Source: Campylorhamphus procurvoides (Eukaryota > Chordata > Aves > Passeriformes > Dendrocolaptidae). Taken from it: DNA of 64,000 nucleotides. Made by a program: the position numbers and the translations under genes. Of this stretch, positions 38,145-51,328 are shown piece by piece. The notes beneath the pieces are model-generated. The model saw nothing but the letters and a program-made list of their open reading frames with translations, ran no database searches and was not told the origin of the DNA. The first letter of the stretch is position 1; each line of letters starts with the position of its first letter. Where the stretch lies: assembly GCA_013396655.1 (NCBI GenBank), contig WBMV01006667.1:62001-126000 (forward strand), read 5' to 3'.

Positions 38145-38210
38145 AGAGTATGCTGAGGCTTTTAGTGTTCAAGGCATTTTTTATGGCTCTCTTACTATCT
38201 CAATTAAAAG
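38145..38210 (+). other. Candidate 66-nt exon (weak)
   Basis: Bounded by an AG acceptor (38143-38144) after a weak pyrimidine tract and by a consensus donor, gtgagt, at 38211. One frame is open throughout (EYAEAFSVQGIF, then YGSLTISIK), needing one base from the exon before. That phase agrees with the first frame of the candidate at 8377-8420. No protein family is recognised. Chance is a live explanation. Confidence 0.2.
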
Positions 38211-39954
38211 GTGAGTGATCTAATCTGAAATCTGGAGTAGACCATATTCACATCTCTTAAGAATTAACTACTGTGTTCCGTTGAACATATTCTTCACTTC
38301 TTTGTTAGCTGTCCTAAAGGCAAACCTCTTAGTTTAAACAGCTTGAACTTTCTCTGTACTCTTAATTGGCATCTTCAGGGATTGTTAAATATGGGCCTGT
38401 TCAATCTTCTGTCTGTTCAATAAGACCTTCGAAATTATATTTGCTTTCTCTAGCAATGAAGCCTGTCACATGTATTACCTTCTAGCATAGTTTCAACTTA
38501 CTACTTTATGTAGCATGACCATTTCCACTATTTGATTCAGACAACAAAATTATGTATTAGAGGGATGCACATTATGAAATAGCACATCAATTTAATGCCC
38601 CAGAAAACATAGATTTCACAGTACCATGCCCTCAAAACAAAGTGAAGCCTACATTTGCAGAGGTAAAACCTTGACAATGCTTCAGCTGCTGCAGAAAACT
38701 GCTGAGCATGTGGGAATTGAGTCCATATATAAATATTACATACCCCAAAACTCTGTGTAAACATCAGAAAGAATGTGACTTAAATTAACAAAAACAAGGT
38801 GTTTCATGTTAAGGATGACATGCCCTAGCTCAAATAGCTATGAACTGGACACTTAGTTAAGGACAATCTTAACTATGTGTTTTCAAGAATTTGAGATTTT
38901 TTTATTTTAAATCTGTCAGATCCTTCATGGTACTTAAACATAGTTTAAAGTATTTAATTTCCTTGGTGGTTTGCTTAAAGTAAATTTTTCATGGAACTCT
39001 CTACAAGTGTTGTATTATTTATCTGAAGCTAGTCTCCCAAACTGGTCTTTTGGATGCATATGCAACTAGGCATACTTCTTAAATATGATGTTCATTAAAT
39101 CATAATTCATTTTGATTCTCCTTTGCTCACTTCTTGAGTAAATCATCATGTGTTTTAGAAAAAATCTAAGATCTGTATTATTGGTAAAAAGACATGTATC
39201 CAGTATTTTCATGACATAGAGTTCGATGTTTGAAGAAAAATACCAGGTTTTAGCCATAAAGACAACAGTGGCTTAGATCGTAATTAATAATTATTTTATG
39301 GAGAGTATATATTTTAAATTCACTGGGTTTAGCTATCAGGATGATATTCCCAAAATATTGTTGTAATAGGATCTTACTATAGCATGGATTACTCTTTAGG
39401 AGAATTTGATTTATGAAAACGGATTGCCATTTTTGCACATAACTGCTGCCTGTTTTCTGGTAACTAAAAGACCTACTAACTAAAGAGATAGCAAATAAGT
39501 CTTTAAATACACATACACAGATAATATTCTGAGCAAATAATAGCTGAGCAAAGTAGACATTTATTGGACCTTTTTTTATTTTAGAGGAGTAGCACACTGC
39601 CTGTCCTAGTACTCTGAATAGACTTGACTTCTTTTTTTTTACAAGAAATTACATTTGACATTAAAAGTATAACTTCCCATGGGAAAATGAACTTCACATT
39701 TTAGTAGTCTGAGAAGACAGTATAAAATAAATATGATTAACACTTAAGCAAAAAACACCATCATATAGAGCATTTGTTTGTCAGACAGTCCTGAAAATAT
39801 TCTAATTATCTTTGTTTTGTCCGGTAGGGTTTATTCTTAATTACACAGTGGCATAAATTTTTTTTCTAGATTCAGTATTTGCAGTAAGAAGTAACTCTAG
39901 GAATCACAGTGACTCATATATTTTTTGAATTTTAAATCTTGCATTTGGTTTGTC

Positions 39955-39986
39955 TGTTTGTTTGTTTGTTTGTTTGTTTGTTTGTT
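39955..39986. repeat. (TTTG)n microsatellite
   Basis: About eight TTTG units running directly into a G-rich run. Confidence 0.95.
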
Positions 39987-40009
39987 GGGGGGTGGGGGGT
40001 GGGGGGGGG
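39987..40009 (+). other. G-rich run, potential G-quadruplex
   Basis: Three runs of 6, 6 and 9 G separated by single T bases, which is enough for four G-tracts with one-base loops. Folding is a prediction from the pattern. Confidence 0.6.
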
Positions 40010-40554
40010 AGTGCTACCTCCACTCTCTCCACCTCTGCTCTCAAGGCTGGAATTTGGAAGATCTTCATCACAGATCTTTTCCAAATGGTGTCTACTGATG
40101 TGTGTGTGATAGTAGTGACATCCCTTAATTTCCTGTTATGCTGACCTGTGTAAGACCTGCACAGGTACAGCAAAATCCTCAGATGAGCAAGACAGAGGTT
40201 TCAGGGAGGTCTCCTCACAACAAAGAAAGCCAAGACTCATGAGTCTTGAGTAAATGCCAACCGTGGGAGAGTTTGGGAGATAGTAATAATAGGCACTTCT
40301 GTTCTTCAGTGTTCTCTTTCTCTTTATTCTTTTCAGCATATCCTTCTCTTAGCTACCTGATTCCTCTCTCTACTGCTTCTTATTCCATTCTGCTGCACTG
40401 TGTACATCTTACTTCCAGATCTCTCCATCAGAACCATTCATGCCACCATCTTCCTACTGTCCTAACAACTTTCAGTCCTGATTTCACTTTGTTTCCATCA
40501 CTGTCTCATCTCTCTCAAGTCTATCTTTCATTTCACTCCTTTGTCACCCATGGA

Positions 40555-40582
40555 GCCTGTGATATAGAGATATATCACAGGC
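40555..40582. repeat. Perfect hairpin, 12-bp stem and 4-base loop
   Basis: Arms gcctgtgatata and tatatcacaggc are exact reverse complements around gaga. There is no run of T after the stem and no recognisable RNA gene around it. Confidence 0.9.
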
Positions 40583-42778
40583 AAGAGATATAGAATTCTT
40601 TAGTGAGGCAACTTTTCTGCCTTTTGTACTGATATCCACAACCTTACAGGCATACACTACAAATGGCATATTTGGAGAATTTGTGTGCCAAGTTCTTTAA
40701 GTCCTTTCTGATGATGGGTGAAGAGAGCTCTTTGACAAACCTTTGAAGACAGACCCTCTAACTTACCCAACTTGCTTAATGATCCTTACGAATAGTCAAA
40801 GAGTTGTCCTTAACATCAAGAGGTTCCCATGGCAATCTTTGACTCTTTCACTGAAATACAGGCAAGATACAAGAACAGCGATGGTTTTGCTTTTTTCTGT
40901 CTTCTTTAAAATAAATTAGAAAGAATGTTTATCTTACAATGTGTTTTAAAAAAATTTCAATCAAAGACAGGGAATACTTAACTCCAAATAGTCAAAAGTT
41001 TGCATGAGTTTATTAAAGGTCTGGTAAAACAATCCAACAGTTGGAAATCTTACATAGCTGCAGGCTAAAGCTGTTAAGATTCAGTCTTCTTATTAGCCTG
41101 TATAAAAACATAGGAAGATACCTACAACCTTTTTATCTTTTACAGACAGATGGTGATACTTTTCAACATGGTGAGAAGGTACATACACTACAAGTAACTT
41201 CTCCAAAGCTAAAAACACCGTCTTTTTTAAGGATAAGAATCAAGCAAAGTTACTTTGGAGCTTCTTTTCTTCAGGACATTAATTTCTGCTGACATAAAAG
41301 TGGATGGATAGAGTCTAACCTGGAAGAGTGTGCCTTGACCAATCTGACACTCTGAAAAATGTAAGGATAGGAGATCAGGTCCTTTTCTCCCGAAGAGCTA
41401 TCACACTTCAACAGTTTCTGTTTGCTTTGGGCATACTGCTTGTTATAATGTCCTCACAAGTACATGATAGAAAGAAGACTGAAATCTTCAGAGCCATGTA
41501 AATATTTCAGAACTTTGCATTTTACAATCTTGTTTAAACTTAGGAGTTTTTTCACCTTTGTCTACCTCTTCCTGAGTGTAGTTGGTAAAACTATATTATA
41601 AAGCCCTACATAGATTTTAGATCACTGCTAAAGGAAAAATCTGTTGCTTTTAATGACACAATTATTATTAATGATTTTGATATTGTGATAAGGCTCTTGC
41701 TGCAAATAGAATCACATTTAATCAACAAGTCAGCATACAAAAATTTGACCACATGACACAGCCTTTACACTACATGTGTTCTGAACATGGTTACTACAGT
41801 ATGAAATTCATATGCATTTATTTGTGTTGTTTCCATGACATAAAAAAATAATGAGCAAAACTGATCAGAACATTTTTTAAATAACACATCAGTTATGTAA
41901 AAATAAATGTTTAGTTTTGAACTCATATAAAAGCTTTTTAATGCCATTTTAGAAAGGACTGGAATATGGTGGATCACCTTTATTATAGGGGATGGATAAA
42001 ACATGAAATAAAGATGAGATTCACCAGAAAATAGCTTTTCTGACCTCATCTGGTTTCTTTCTTTCCCTGCAGAGCTGTATTACCATTCTGTCCAGGATTA
42101 TTGTTATAGCAAATTGACCACCTAGAGAAATTTTAAATATAAAAAAATACTGGGATACTCTTCTGCTTTTTCTGTGTGGCATGCATATAATTTGTTTTCC
42201 TTACTCTACAATATAAATATTTTAAAGAGAAATTGTGGACGTAGACACATAACTACATGGGACACAATGTGCCTTAAATTCTCAATTTTCTTGCATCATT
42301 TACTAGACAAAAGCATGATGTTGTAGTGATTCATAGTCCCCTTTTAATAAGAAATAGAGTTAAATATGCAAGTAAATGTTTGCAAGCTTTGGGCTCAAGC
42401 AAATTCAAGCCATTCCTGTGTTGACATAGATATTAAAATAGAATTTTTACATCAAAATAGCATTTTCCTTGTCTTTTTATCTTGTGTTTTTATCTATCTT
42501 GTGTTATATTTTATAAAATGTGGTGAAGAGAGATGAGAAAGACACAATGAAAATCAGAAAAAGAACAAAGTATTTTCCCATTCATCTGACACCCAATAGC
42601 TGTGATTTTGCCCATTTTCAATGTACTGTCAAGAGATCTTTCAACTTTATTATTTATTTTATTAACAGGCATGAAAGACAAATTCTTAAAGATTTTTTTC
42701 TATCTGTATCATTAATGTTTCATGGTATAGCAAACTTTTAAAGCTCGAAAACTCTAGAATGTTTTGATTGTGCACTAT

Positions 42779-43356
42779 TGTCATGGTGCCAGACACCAAA
42801 TACCACACAGCCTCTCACTCTCTCTCCCACCAGTGAGATCAGACAGACAATCAGAAGGTTATAAACTAAAAAAACTCATGGGTAGAGATAAGGACAGTTT
42901 GATAGGGAAAGCAAACAACATATACACCAGCAAAGCAAAACAGAATTCGTTCACTGCTTCCCATGGGCAGGGAGGTGTTCAGCCATTTCCAGTAGAGCAG
43001 GGGCCTATCACGTGTTGTGGTTACTTGGGACGACAAATACAATCACTCCAAAATCACTCATCCTCTCTCTCTCCCCCCCATATACTAAGCCTGGTGTCAT
43101 ATGGTCTAGAATATCCTTTTGGTCAGTTTGTGTCACCCATTTTGTTTGCGTCTCCTCCCACCTTCTCATACACCCTCAGCCTCCTCAATGACATGGCAGT
43201 ATGAAAAGCCTAAAAGGCCTTCACTTTGTGTAAGTGCTGCTCAGCAATAACAGAAACATCTCTGTATTATCACCATGTTCATCACAAATTCAAAACTCAG
43301 CCCTAATACCAGATACTGTGAAGAAAATTAACTCTATCCCAGCCAAAGCTAGTTCA
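42779..43356 (-). mobile_element. Solo LTR, avian ERVL-like, minus strand
   Basis: Starts tgtcatggtgccagacacc and ends in a form of the family terminus (actctatcccagccaaagct, then agttca). Internal landmarks in order are gataaggacagtttgatag, gcagggaggtgttcagcc, ggttacttggga, tttggtcagtttg and gtgctgctcagcaataac, all from one well-known bird LTR family read in reverse. The flanks actat and actgc agree at three of five positions, with two transitions, so they may be an aged 5-base duplication. A degraded TATA region lies near 43080. No retroviral interior is present. It is the same family as LTR C. Confidence 0.85.
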
Positions 43357-46300
43357 ACTGCCAAAAGGAGATGCCTGAATCCTCTCCTTACCTATGAGAT
43401 TGTACAGAAACTTGTGTTTATCATCTGGTATTTGTTTTAATTATTTACTGTTTGCCTTATTTTTTTAACTCCCTGTAGAAATGCTAGTTGTAGTATGGTG
43501 TATCAGCGTTGTTCAACTCTTCTTATTAGGTACTCTACATAGTTAATTTTATTAGCAGGGAAGGACATAAGCTCCAATCTTCCTTTTCCTTGTCAATACA
43601 TCTATTTTATCCAAACAGCAAGATTTTTATGCATGTGTACTGGAGGATCTTTACAACGTGGTGTTTATTGTACATGTACACTGATACGTCCTGAATATTT
43701 GCTCCCCATAACAAGAGTGCGGTTTGGTAATCAGCTGCACAAAGAGGAAAAAATTCAAGCAACGTGTTCTTAAACCCCCCTTTTTTTAGACACACTCAAG
43801 AAAATCAAGGGAATAGATAGATTGCTATGGTGGTGGCATCTGACAGCCAAATATAAATTTTCTGGGAACTAGAGAAGGATTTAGCTGTGCACCTCTGCTG
43901 TATAATGCATGATCAATAAGTCCAGTATGACAAGAGATGAGCTGAAATGACCCAGTATAAGCAGTGACCAGAAGCAATTCAGCTACTTCTCATTAGTCCT
44001 TAACCCCTTTAGGACTTGGCAGGGATGGTGAGGGTAGGCGGGGAGGACAGTGGTGGCAGATAAAATTTTCAGGCAGAGGAACCCAGGTGAATAAATTTCA
44101 TGTGCAAGCTGCATATCACCTAGGATGGCAGGTGAAGAACATTTTATGGCACTAAACTTTTTTGAGGTATGCTATGCAGCTTCTCATGGAGGATTTTAAA
44201 GGTCATGTACTGCTATTCTTCACAGTTAAAATCCTGTCTCATGACAAACTATGTTGTAGTTTCTGTCATATGGCAGAAGTAGCAGCAAAACACTTTGCCA
44301 TCAGATGTGGTTTAGCTACATAACAAAAATTTGTCCCTGGCTCATCAACACTGTCGAAGCACCCACCTGACCAGGTGTTCATGCATTACTTGCCTTGGCA
44401 TAACACTCACCCTGTTACTGTGCAGGGGTGACTGAAAGAGAGGTTGTGGAACCAGCACAAAACTGAACAGTAAAGAGGGGAGTGAAAAAATAATCCACTG
44501 TGCCTACTGCAGTAGAAGTGTGAACTAACATAAGGAGAGGAAGCCACCAACTTCTACAGCTATGTCTTTCCCCTCCCTGCAATTTAAAATAAATTTCCTA
44601 ATGCTTGCTAATCTGCTAAAACTGTAAATGCCAATAGATTATGGACTGTTTAATGAAAAAAGAAAAAAAGTTTGTCTACTCCAGCAAAACTGGAAGGAAG
44701 ACTTCTACTCTCAGGTTGTGAATTTGACACAATTTTTCTTCAAACATGAGGTGACATTTCCACTAGGTAATACAGAACACAACTAAATTTCCTAGTCTGT
44801 AGATTCAATGACACATGGAGTTTATATTAATTACCCTTAGGCACAGCAACAGTGCCACTGGATACCCCTGCAAGGGCTTTAACCTAGTGCTTAAAGTGAA
44901 TAGGCCAGCAGACACTTTGGAGGAAAAGGATGAAGTGTTGCATGGTAGTGAAAGTAGAGGGATACATCATAGATCCATTTCACTGTTTGATTTTAAACTT
45001 TGGAAAATGCAAGTAAATTGAAGTTTTCATAACAATTTTTATCGGCTATGGAATATACTTAAATCTTATCCACCAACTTCAATAATGTTGCCTCTCTGTA
45101 TGTAGGACATATGACAATACACATGTATAAAGTACATAAGGTTTAAAAAAGTGTAGGCTAAAAGTCAGACCTCTGTGGTATGAAAGGTCAGCGTTTTTAG
45201 GGGACAATATTTCAGAGCTTCATGGACAAATAAATATGTGTATTTTTATATAATTTGTACAGCCTTCAATGTTTTCACAGTATTCCTGCCTAACCAAAAT
45301 AATCTTTTCTCTTAATTGCCAGGGTATCCTATCATTACTGTTTAATTGTCCTTTTGTTCTGAGGGGCTTTATAAGGACAGTTCAATTATATTTGAATAAA
45401 TCATAAAAAGAAAGTATTGCTGTTGGCAGTTCTGCAGATCTGTTGTCCAGGGAGAACATGGAAATGTGCCACTGCACAATAAAAAAGTTGAACTAGGTCA
45501 CAGAGCTTCTTTTCTTGAGAATCCCATCATTTTCAGTTTCTTCTCAGGCTCTGAAGTCCATACAAAATGATTTCTGAGCAAATAATGTTTAAAACTTAAA
45601 ATCATCAAATTACTTCCTTAGTATAACTGTAACAGAAGAGGAATACATGCTAAAAAATGAATAGACTTTATTTAATGTATCATTTCTGAAACTACCTATT
45701 CATGTAAAATACATGAGTCCCAGAAGCAAATTCTATTCAGGGATCAAAAGTAAAGTGCTCCTCTGGGCAAACCTCCCATTTGGAACAGGTTTTTATGTTT
45801 CTGCAGAGTTATTTTGACATGTGCACACACTGGGTGATCCTATATTCATTGACATGACAACATACTTCTTAAAACCCCAAACTTACAAAAAGAAATGGTC
45901 CATTTGCAGGTCGATGATCATTGAGAAGCATGAAAAGCTAAAGTACCAGCTCACCAGATACATTCAGTAAATTCACTTTCAAGTTGTCACATGAAACAAA
46001 AGATGGTAATTTGACAATTTCCCTCTTGTATTTTACTTTTCTTGATTTATTATTGAGATCTAACTTTACTTCTAAGCAGAGATTACCACAGATAAACTCT
46101 TAACAGTCAGAATAAGCACAGAAATAGCAGCAGAAAAATATAGCACTGAAAAGATATCTCAAAATTTTAAACTCTTGTTAGCATACTAATTCATAGAAGC
46201 AGAAGCTTTGCTTTGAGTGAAATTGTACAACTTCCAAGTCGATTTAGGCATAAAATGTAAACTTGTACTTTTAATCAAAGAATATGAATGCATTTATTAA

Positions 46301-49300
46301 AATATTTGTTGCTAATAAATGTTACTTATACCTATGGAGGTTTTTTATTTGTAATGAGATCATAAAATTATGAAAAAAACATGATTCCTTAGTTTGGTTT
46401 TTCTTTTTGCAGTAACTTTAACTCAGAATTTACTTTTTAGGGGAAAAAAAAGTTTTATTTTGTGGCAAACCTTTGAAAATTATTGTTAGAAATCCCTAAA
46501 CAATTTTTTACATTGTTTTATAAATTCAGTAAGTTGAGAAATCAACTTTGCTTTGCAGCTTTATATGTAGTCAGGAGCAAAAGTTAGCATAACTGTGTAA
46601 TTAGGAACATTCCTGAAATAAAGTTTCAACTGGCAGCCTTTACTGAAGAGAACTGTCTTCACTTAATAAGACCAAGTCAATAAAACATAACTATAAGCAA
46701 GACTAAATATTTATTGTTTGTTTGAGCATATATTTAATGCTATTCTCATCATTTTCTTTTTTTTCATTTCTACAACCACTAGTGTTGGCAGTATCTGAGC
46801 TCATGTTCCTGGCTAGAATTTTCAAATGACCACAGAAGACTTAGAGGACAATATCATTTTCATAACCAATTTGTGCTCTGTAAAAGGTTAAGATATAAGA
46901 TATACAAATACTAGGGTCATTGGTTTCCATCTTCAAGCTTTTGCTGCCTTAACTCTGTTTCAAGCACAAACACAGTTATTTCTGCCAACACTATGACTGT
47001 AGCATTACCCAGCTCCTCATATTGCTTTTTGGACATGCTGAGGGCTGTGCTGTATTTTGTTATAGCTGTGTTTCCACCAACCAGATGAGTGACACTCTGT
47101 TTGCGTGTGTCATCTCTCATAACTTCTGTCACCTGAAATGGTCCTTTGGCCTACATTTAACTTTTGCTGCCATGGCAAGATTGCTCCTGGTACCTGAGCA
47201 TATTTTATTTTGTCTGTGATGTCTCTCCATAGGTCTTATGCTGCAATCTGCAGTGCAGACAAATGTGCTCTCAAATAACACCAGAACAGTCTTAAGTGCT
47301 TTTTGAAAATGCAAGACCTTTAACCCACCTAACTATAGAAAAGCAGCATGTGTGCTTCCTTTCTTTAGCTTCTTACTGATGGGTTTATCTGATGTTATAT
47401 CACTTTGGATACAGCTATGTCATTGTCATAAGCACTGCAGACTCACCAGCCTTCTACTAAAACATTCTAGGGTGGTAGTCGCAAGATGAGGTTTATGGTG
47501 GGGCTGCAAATGAGATGATAACTGCCAACAGCTGCGCTTGAAACATTCAATCTTATTTCTCTATACATGGAGATTTTATCATATTCAGGAAAGACCATCT
47601 TAAAAATTAGCTTAATTTTGCATAATGAAGGAAAGAGCAAAACTGAGACAGTAACTGCCTACAAAACAGTACCTGCACTGGAAGAACACATCACTTTCCT
47701 TGCAGGTGTACTGTTTCAACAGTGTTAGGGGATTTGGGATATTGACTGTGATTAGAGAACCACTGATTCGAATACAACAAAATTTTTTGCAAGGTCCAAA
47801 AGTTTAGACTGTCTATAAAGAAACCATAATGCAGTTTGATTCACTTTCCCGAAGCTTAACTGATAATGTGTATCGTTAAGAAATGTCATCCTCTCCAAAA
47901 CTACACTTGCTTATCTTGAATTCCTGAATTCTTATTGCAGCCTCATTTTGAGCAAAAAAACATAATGAGTGCAGTTTATAATTTACATGTGAATAGGTGT
48001 TGTCCGAAGACCACGAAGCTCTGAGTTTGAGAATAGACCATAGCCATGGACATTGCTGAAATTGCCAAAAAGGAAAAAAAACTAACCAATCAAAACAAAC
48101 AAACAAAAAAATGGGCTAGGGGATTTACTGTGTGTTCAGAATAGATTATTTATTTGAGCAAATAACAACAAGCAAGGAAAATAATTAGAAAAAAATAAGA
48201 AAGACTGGGAGGTTAAGCAAAGCATAAAGATAAACTAAGAATAGAGTAGCTCTCTTTAACGTAACAGCATACACAAGACATAATTTCCTAGAGCATGTCT
48301 TATAAATAAAAAAATTACAAAGTTGGGAAGCAAAAAATGGTACATGTTTCCAGCCAAGATATTTTGGAGGGTCATGTCCATCTGAGTGCCCAGAAGTTAC
48401 CACTGAAATGATCTGTTAAAACTGTTAATAGTTGGATTGTTTAAAATCTTCCTAGAAACTCAGCTCTGCCAAGGTAAATTACTAAAGGGATTATGACAAA
48501 GGATATTTTATTATATTCGTAGAAAATACTGGAATGGTGGTAGGGACAAAAGGAATTTGGGTAATATTTTTATCTAGCACTGTAAAAGAGTGTATGAAGG
48601 ACTGTAAGTTACAGGCCTGTCTGTCCTCATCTCCCCTTTTAACTATTTTTGTCCTTTTTTTCCATTTAAAGATAAATCTGACTCTTAAATCCCTCTGTGC
48701 AAAACACAATCAGTCAACTTAGTAAGAACTCAAAGTCAGCTGCTTTATCAATGGATGCAAGACACTGTCAGAAACACATATTGTGATTAAAAGGGTCCCA
48801 TAATGCTCTTTGGCTCCACAGGTAATCTAAAGACATTGGACTATGTCTAAATTCCATCACTGTAATACATCTAGGAAAGTTCACACAGATCAAATGAGAA
48901 CAGAACTCCACCTTCTTAACTTTTCAGAAATAAGTCTGTATTCCCTTTCTTCTAGCACTTTCTAACATGAACATTTTTCCTGTTATAGAATAAGTATTCA
49001 CAAAGGATCCAAATGCGGAGAGCTTGCTTTAATGTTAAAGTGAAACTTTTCTTATTCACCTGAATCTATTGCAATTTTCTCTATATTTTGCATTTTTTTT
49101 CTTTAAATGAAAGAACTGCAAAAAATGTTGAGTGTTTGAAGGGAGTGTTTGGTCTTTCTCTTACATGCCTCCATAATGGCAGTAGCTTATTCCGAAGACT
49201 CTGAAGTCAACTGGAGTCTTGAAAGTGACTCATGCTGGGCTGCATCCCTGCAGCGAATGCATACATAACTGCAGTTCCTCAGAAAGAGATGCATCAATTC

Positions 49301-50525
49301 TATCCAGAATACATGCTTACATAGTTTTGTCTAATAAAATCAGCTTTACTCATGCTTGTTCACTGGCCCTCTTCCAGTGAGGTGAACAAGGTTTTTTATT
49401 TTCTCAAGGGGCCAATTTTATGTTACAAATATGTGTCATCACATGTACATTTGTTTATATAAATGTAATGGTCTACGCCCTTGTTAGAGAAGCTGCATAA
49501 GAGAAATTTTATTGTAACTGATTTATAATACAACAATGTATATGACCTTCACCACTTCAGAGAGTTGTTTGGGTTTTTTTTGTTTTTTTTTTTCCAGTTG
49601 TAAATGCAGGGATAGAGGGAAATGAGAAGACCATTGTTATTAGCTTGTGGTATTTATCCAAACATGCATATTATAAAAATTAGCTAGCTCATCAGACACT
49701 CTTGCTTTTCTCATCAAAATACTGGAAACTTCTCCATGTCTGTGGCACTTAATAGTTACATTAGGTCACTTTCTCACCAAACTTTACACATTTTTCTTTA
49801 CCTGCTCTGTAGGGAAAAATAGGGTAATAAAGATGGGAAGTGGCTATCTGGCAAGCTGGCCAAATATAGGCAGGTTTAATTACTTAAATTTCATTTATCT
49901 TTATTATATTTGATTGATTGATATTGCACTAAGCCTTGAAAAGGTACTTTTAGAGAAAAGCATGGAAATGCCTGTTTATAACACACCACATATTAAACAT
50001 ATTATTTCTTTAATCCTAATTATTTTCTATTTGCCAGCCATCTTATCAGGAGGTATTCTGATAGTGGCTATGCCCTATAAGGAGTTGTGTAGTTCCATGT
50101 AGCAGGTTGTATTGTTACTTCTGTTTGGCAATTTTCCAAGTAAGTCTTGAACATCCTCTTTCACATGTTAGAAATCTTATGCAATGTTATTTCCTGAAAA
50201 TTCATCATTAGACACACATATTGTGAAGCCCAATGAGGTTTATTGTTTCATGTATTAAAGATGGAACAATATAAACAAAAGTTCTCTGTGGATATTTTAT
50301 CATGATACTTCTTTCATAATGAAGAAGGTATTTACTCAATGTCAGTTTTCAGCTAAGTTGAGTTTTGCTTATTTGTCGGGGCTTGCTGACTTTTCACATG
50401 CAATTTCAAATGCAAAAGAGAAGGTTTGTTATGATTCACAAATAAGTATATATTTGTACGTATGTGTTTACAAGGCACAGTTTTCTTGTCAAATATGAAA
50501 GCCTGGGTTCTGAGAAAGGCACCTT
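43357..50525. other. Unique AT-rich sequence, no gene recognised
   Basis: About 7 kb without a recognisable repeat family, coding domain or RNA gene. Short frames of 60-76 codons overlap on both strands. Stretches such as 45290-45420 contain SOX-like and homeodomain-like words, which is not enough to call an enhancer. Confidence 0.55.
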
Positions 50526-50530
50526 CCACC

Positions 50531-51323
50531 TGTGCTGGTTTAAAGGTATACTGGCAGGGGAAATGAACCCAACTCAAAAAGAGATTACAAGTCAGAGTTA
50601 CAATTTACTAAAAAGATTACAACAATTACAATGATACAGAGAAAAAATATTGGGTTTAACCAACAAAAACCAGATGTACAACCAGCACTCTGGGGCATGA
50701 ACAGAATGGTGTACATTGGCCCCTGTGCTGAGCGCCATGTGGTCCCCCTGAGTGAAAAGTAAAAGGAAAGAAATAAGAAAAACCTTTTGGTGAGGATGAT
50801 GGCCACGATCTGGTCAAGAGTGGCAATCACAGTTCTGTTGAGGTTCTGGCCCTCCTCTAGATCTGATGAGTGGTACCAGAGGTCCCAAAACCCAAAGATT
50901 ATATACGCTCAGATTCAGGTGGGGATGTCCAGTACCTCCCCCAGAGCGGGAAGTTTCACAATGGGTGTTTTAACTCTGTGAGTCGTGGGATATTTTTGGA
51001 ATCTTTGATTGTCTAGGTCATTGCAGCTGCCTATTGTGCCAGTCCGTAATGGCACATTACAGACTTGACCCCTTAGGCTGGATATGAAGGTGCTAATGCT
51101 TCCCTGGAGGGGAGCTATCACAGCTGAGTCACAGGGGTGAAAACAGAAACACTCCCCTATCTCACAGAGTCCTTTAACACCCAGCTTGTAGACTGAGGGG
51201 TCAGGTGTGCCTTGGGCAGCTGCTGCAAAGGGTCCATTATTAACAGCTCATTAGAAATGACACAGAGGGTTTTGGTTACACCCATAGAGTGATAAACTGG
51301 TCCAGGCGGCTGTAATTATGACA
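50531..51323 (-). mobile_element. Solo LTR D, copy 2 (young avian ERV LTR)
   Basis: Starts TGTGCTGGTTTAAAGG and ends ATTATGACA. It is flanked by perfect 5-base duplications ccacc (50526-50530 and 51324-51328). It is longer than copy 1 (793 against 706 bases) because it keeps two stretches that copy 1 lacks, so it is the better representative of the family. Minus-strand TATATAAT at 50898-50905 supports a minus orientation. An 81-codon minus-strand frame inside is shared in part with copy 1 only because the LTRs are alike; it is not judged a gene. No internal viral genes are present. Confidence 0.9.
50898..50905 (-). promoter_or_regulatory. TATA-box-like site of LTR D copy 2
   Basis: Same TATATAAT box and same context as in copy 1. 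Confidence 0.45.
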
Positions 51324-51328
51324 CCACC

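Larger units (their letters stand above)
33831..42778. other. Mostly unique AT-rich sequence
   Basis: No intact gene or repeat family is recognised apart from the tracts and islands listed within it. Short chance frames occur throughout, the longest about 115 codons (39250-39597 minus and 40246-40593 plus), without domains. Confidence 0.5.

Noticed and set aside
42040..42110. Strong acceptor-like ttctttccctgcag
   Set aside because: No donor within a plausible exon distance and early stops in all frames.
43357..50525. Searched for tRNA, snoRNA and miRNA-like folds
   Set aside because: No tRNA box A/B pair, no C/D or H/ACA layout and no long hairpin was recognised by eye.
50585..50830. Conserved minus-strand small ORF, also at 31915-32139
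   Set aside because: Shared because both copies are the same young LTR family; it lies around the expected transcription start of a non-coding LTR and shows no selection-like pattern.
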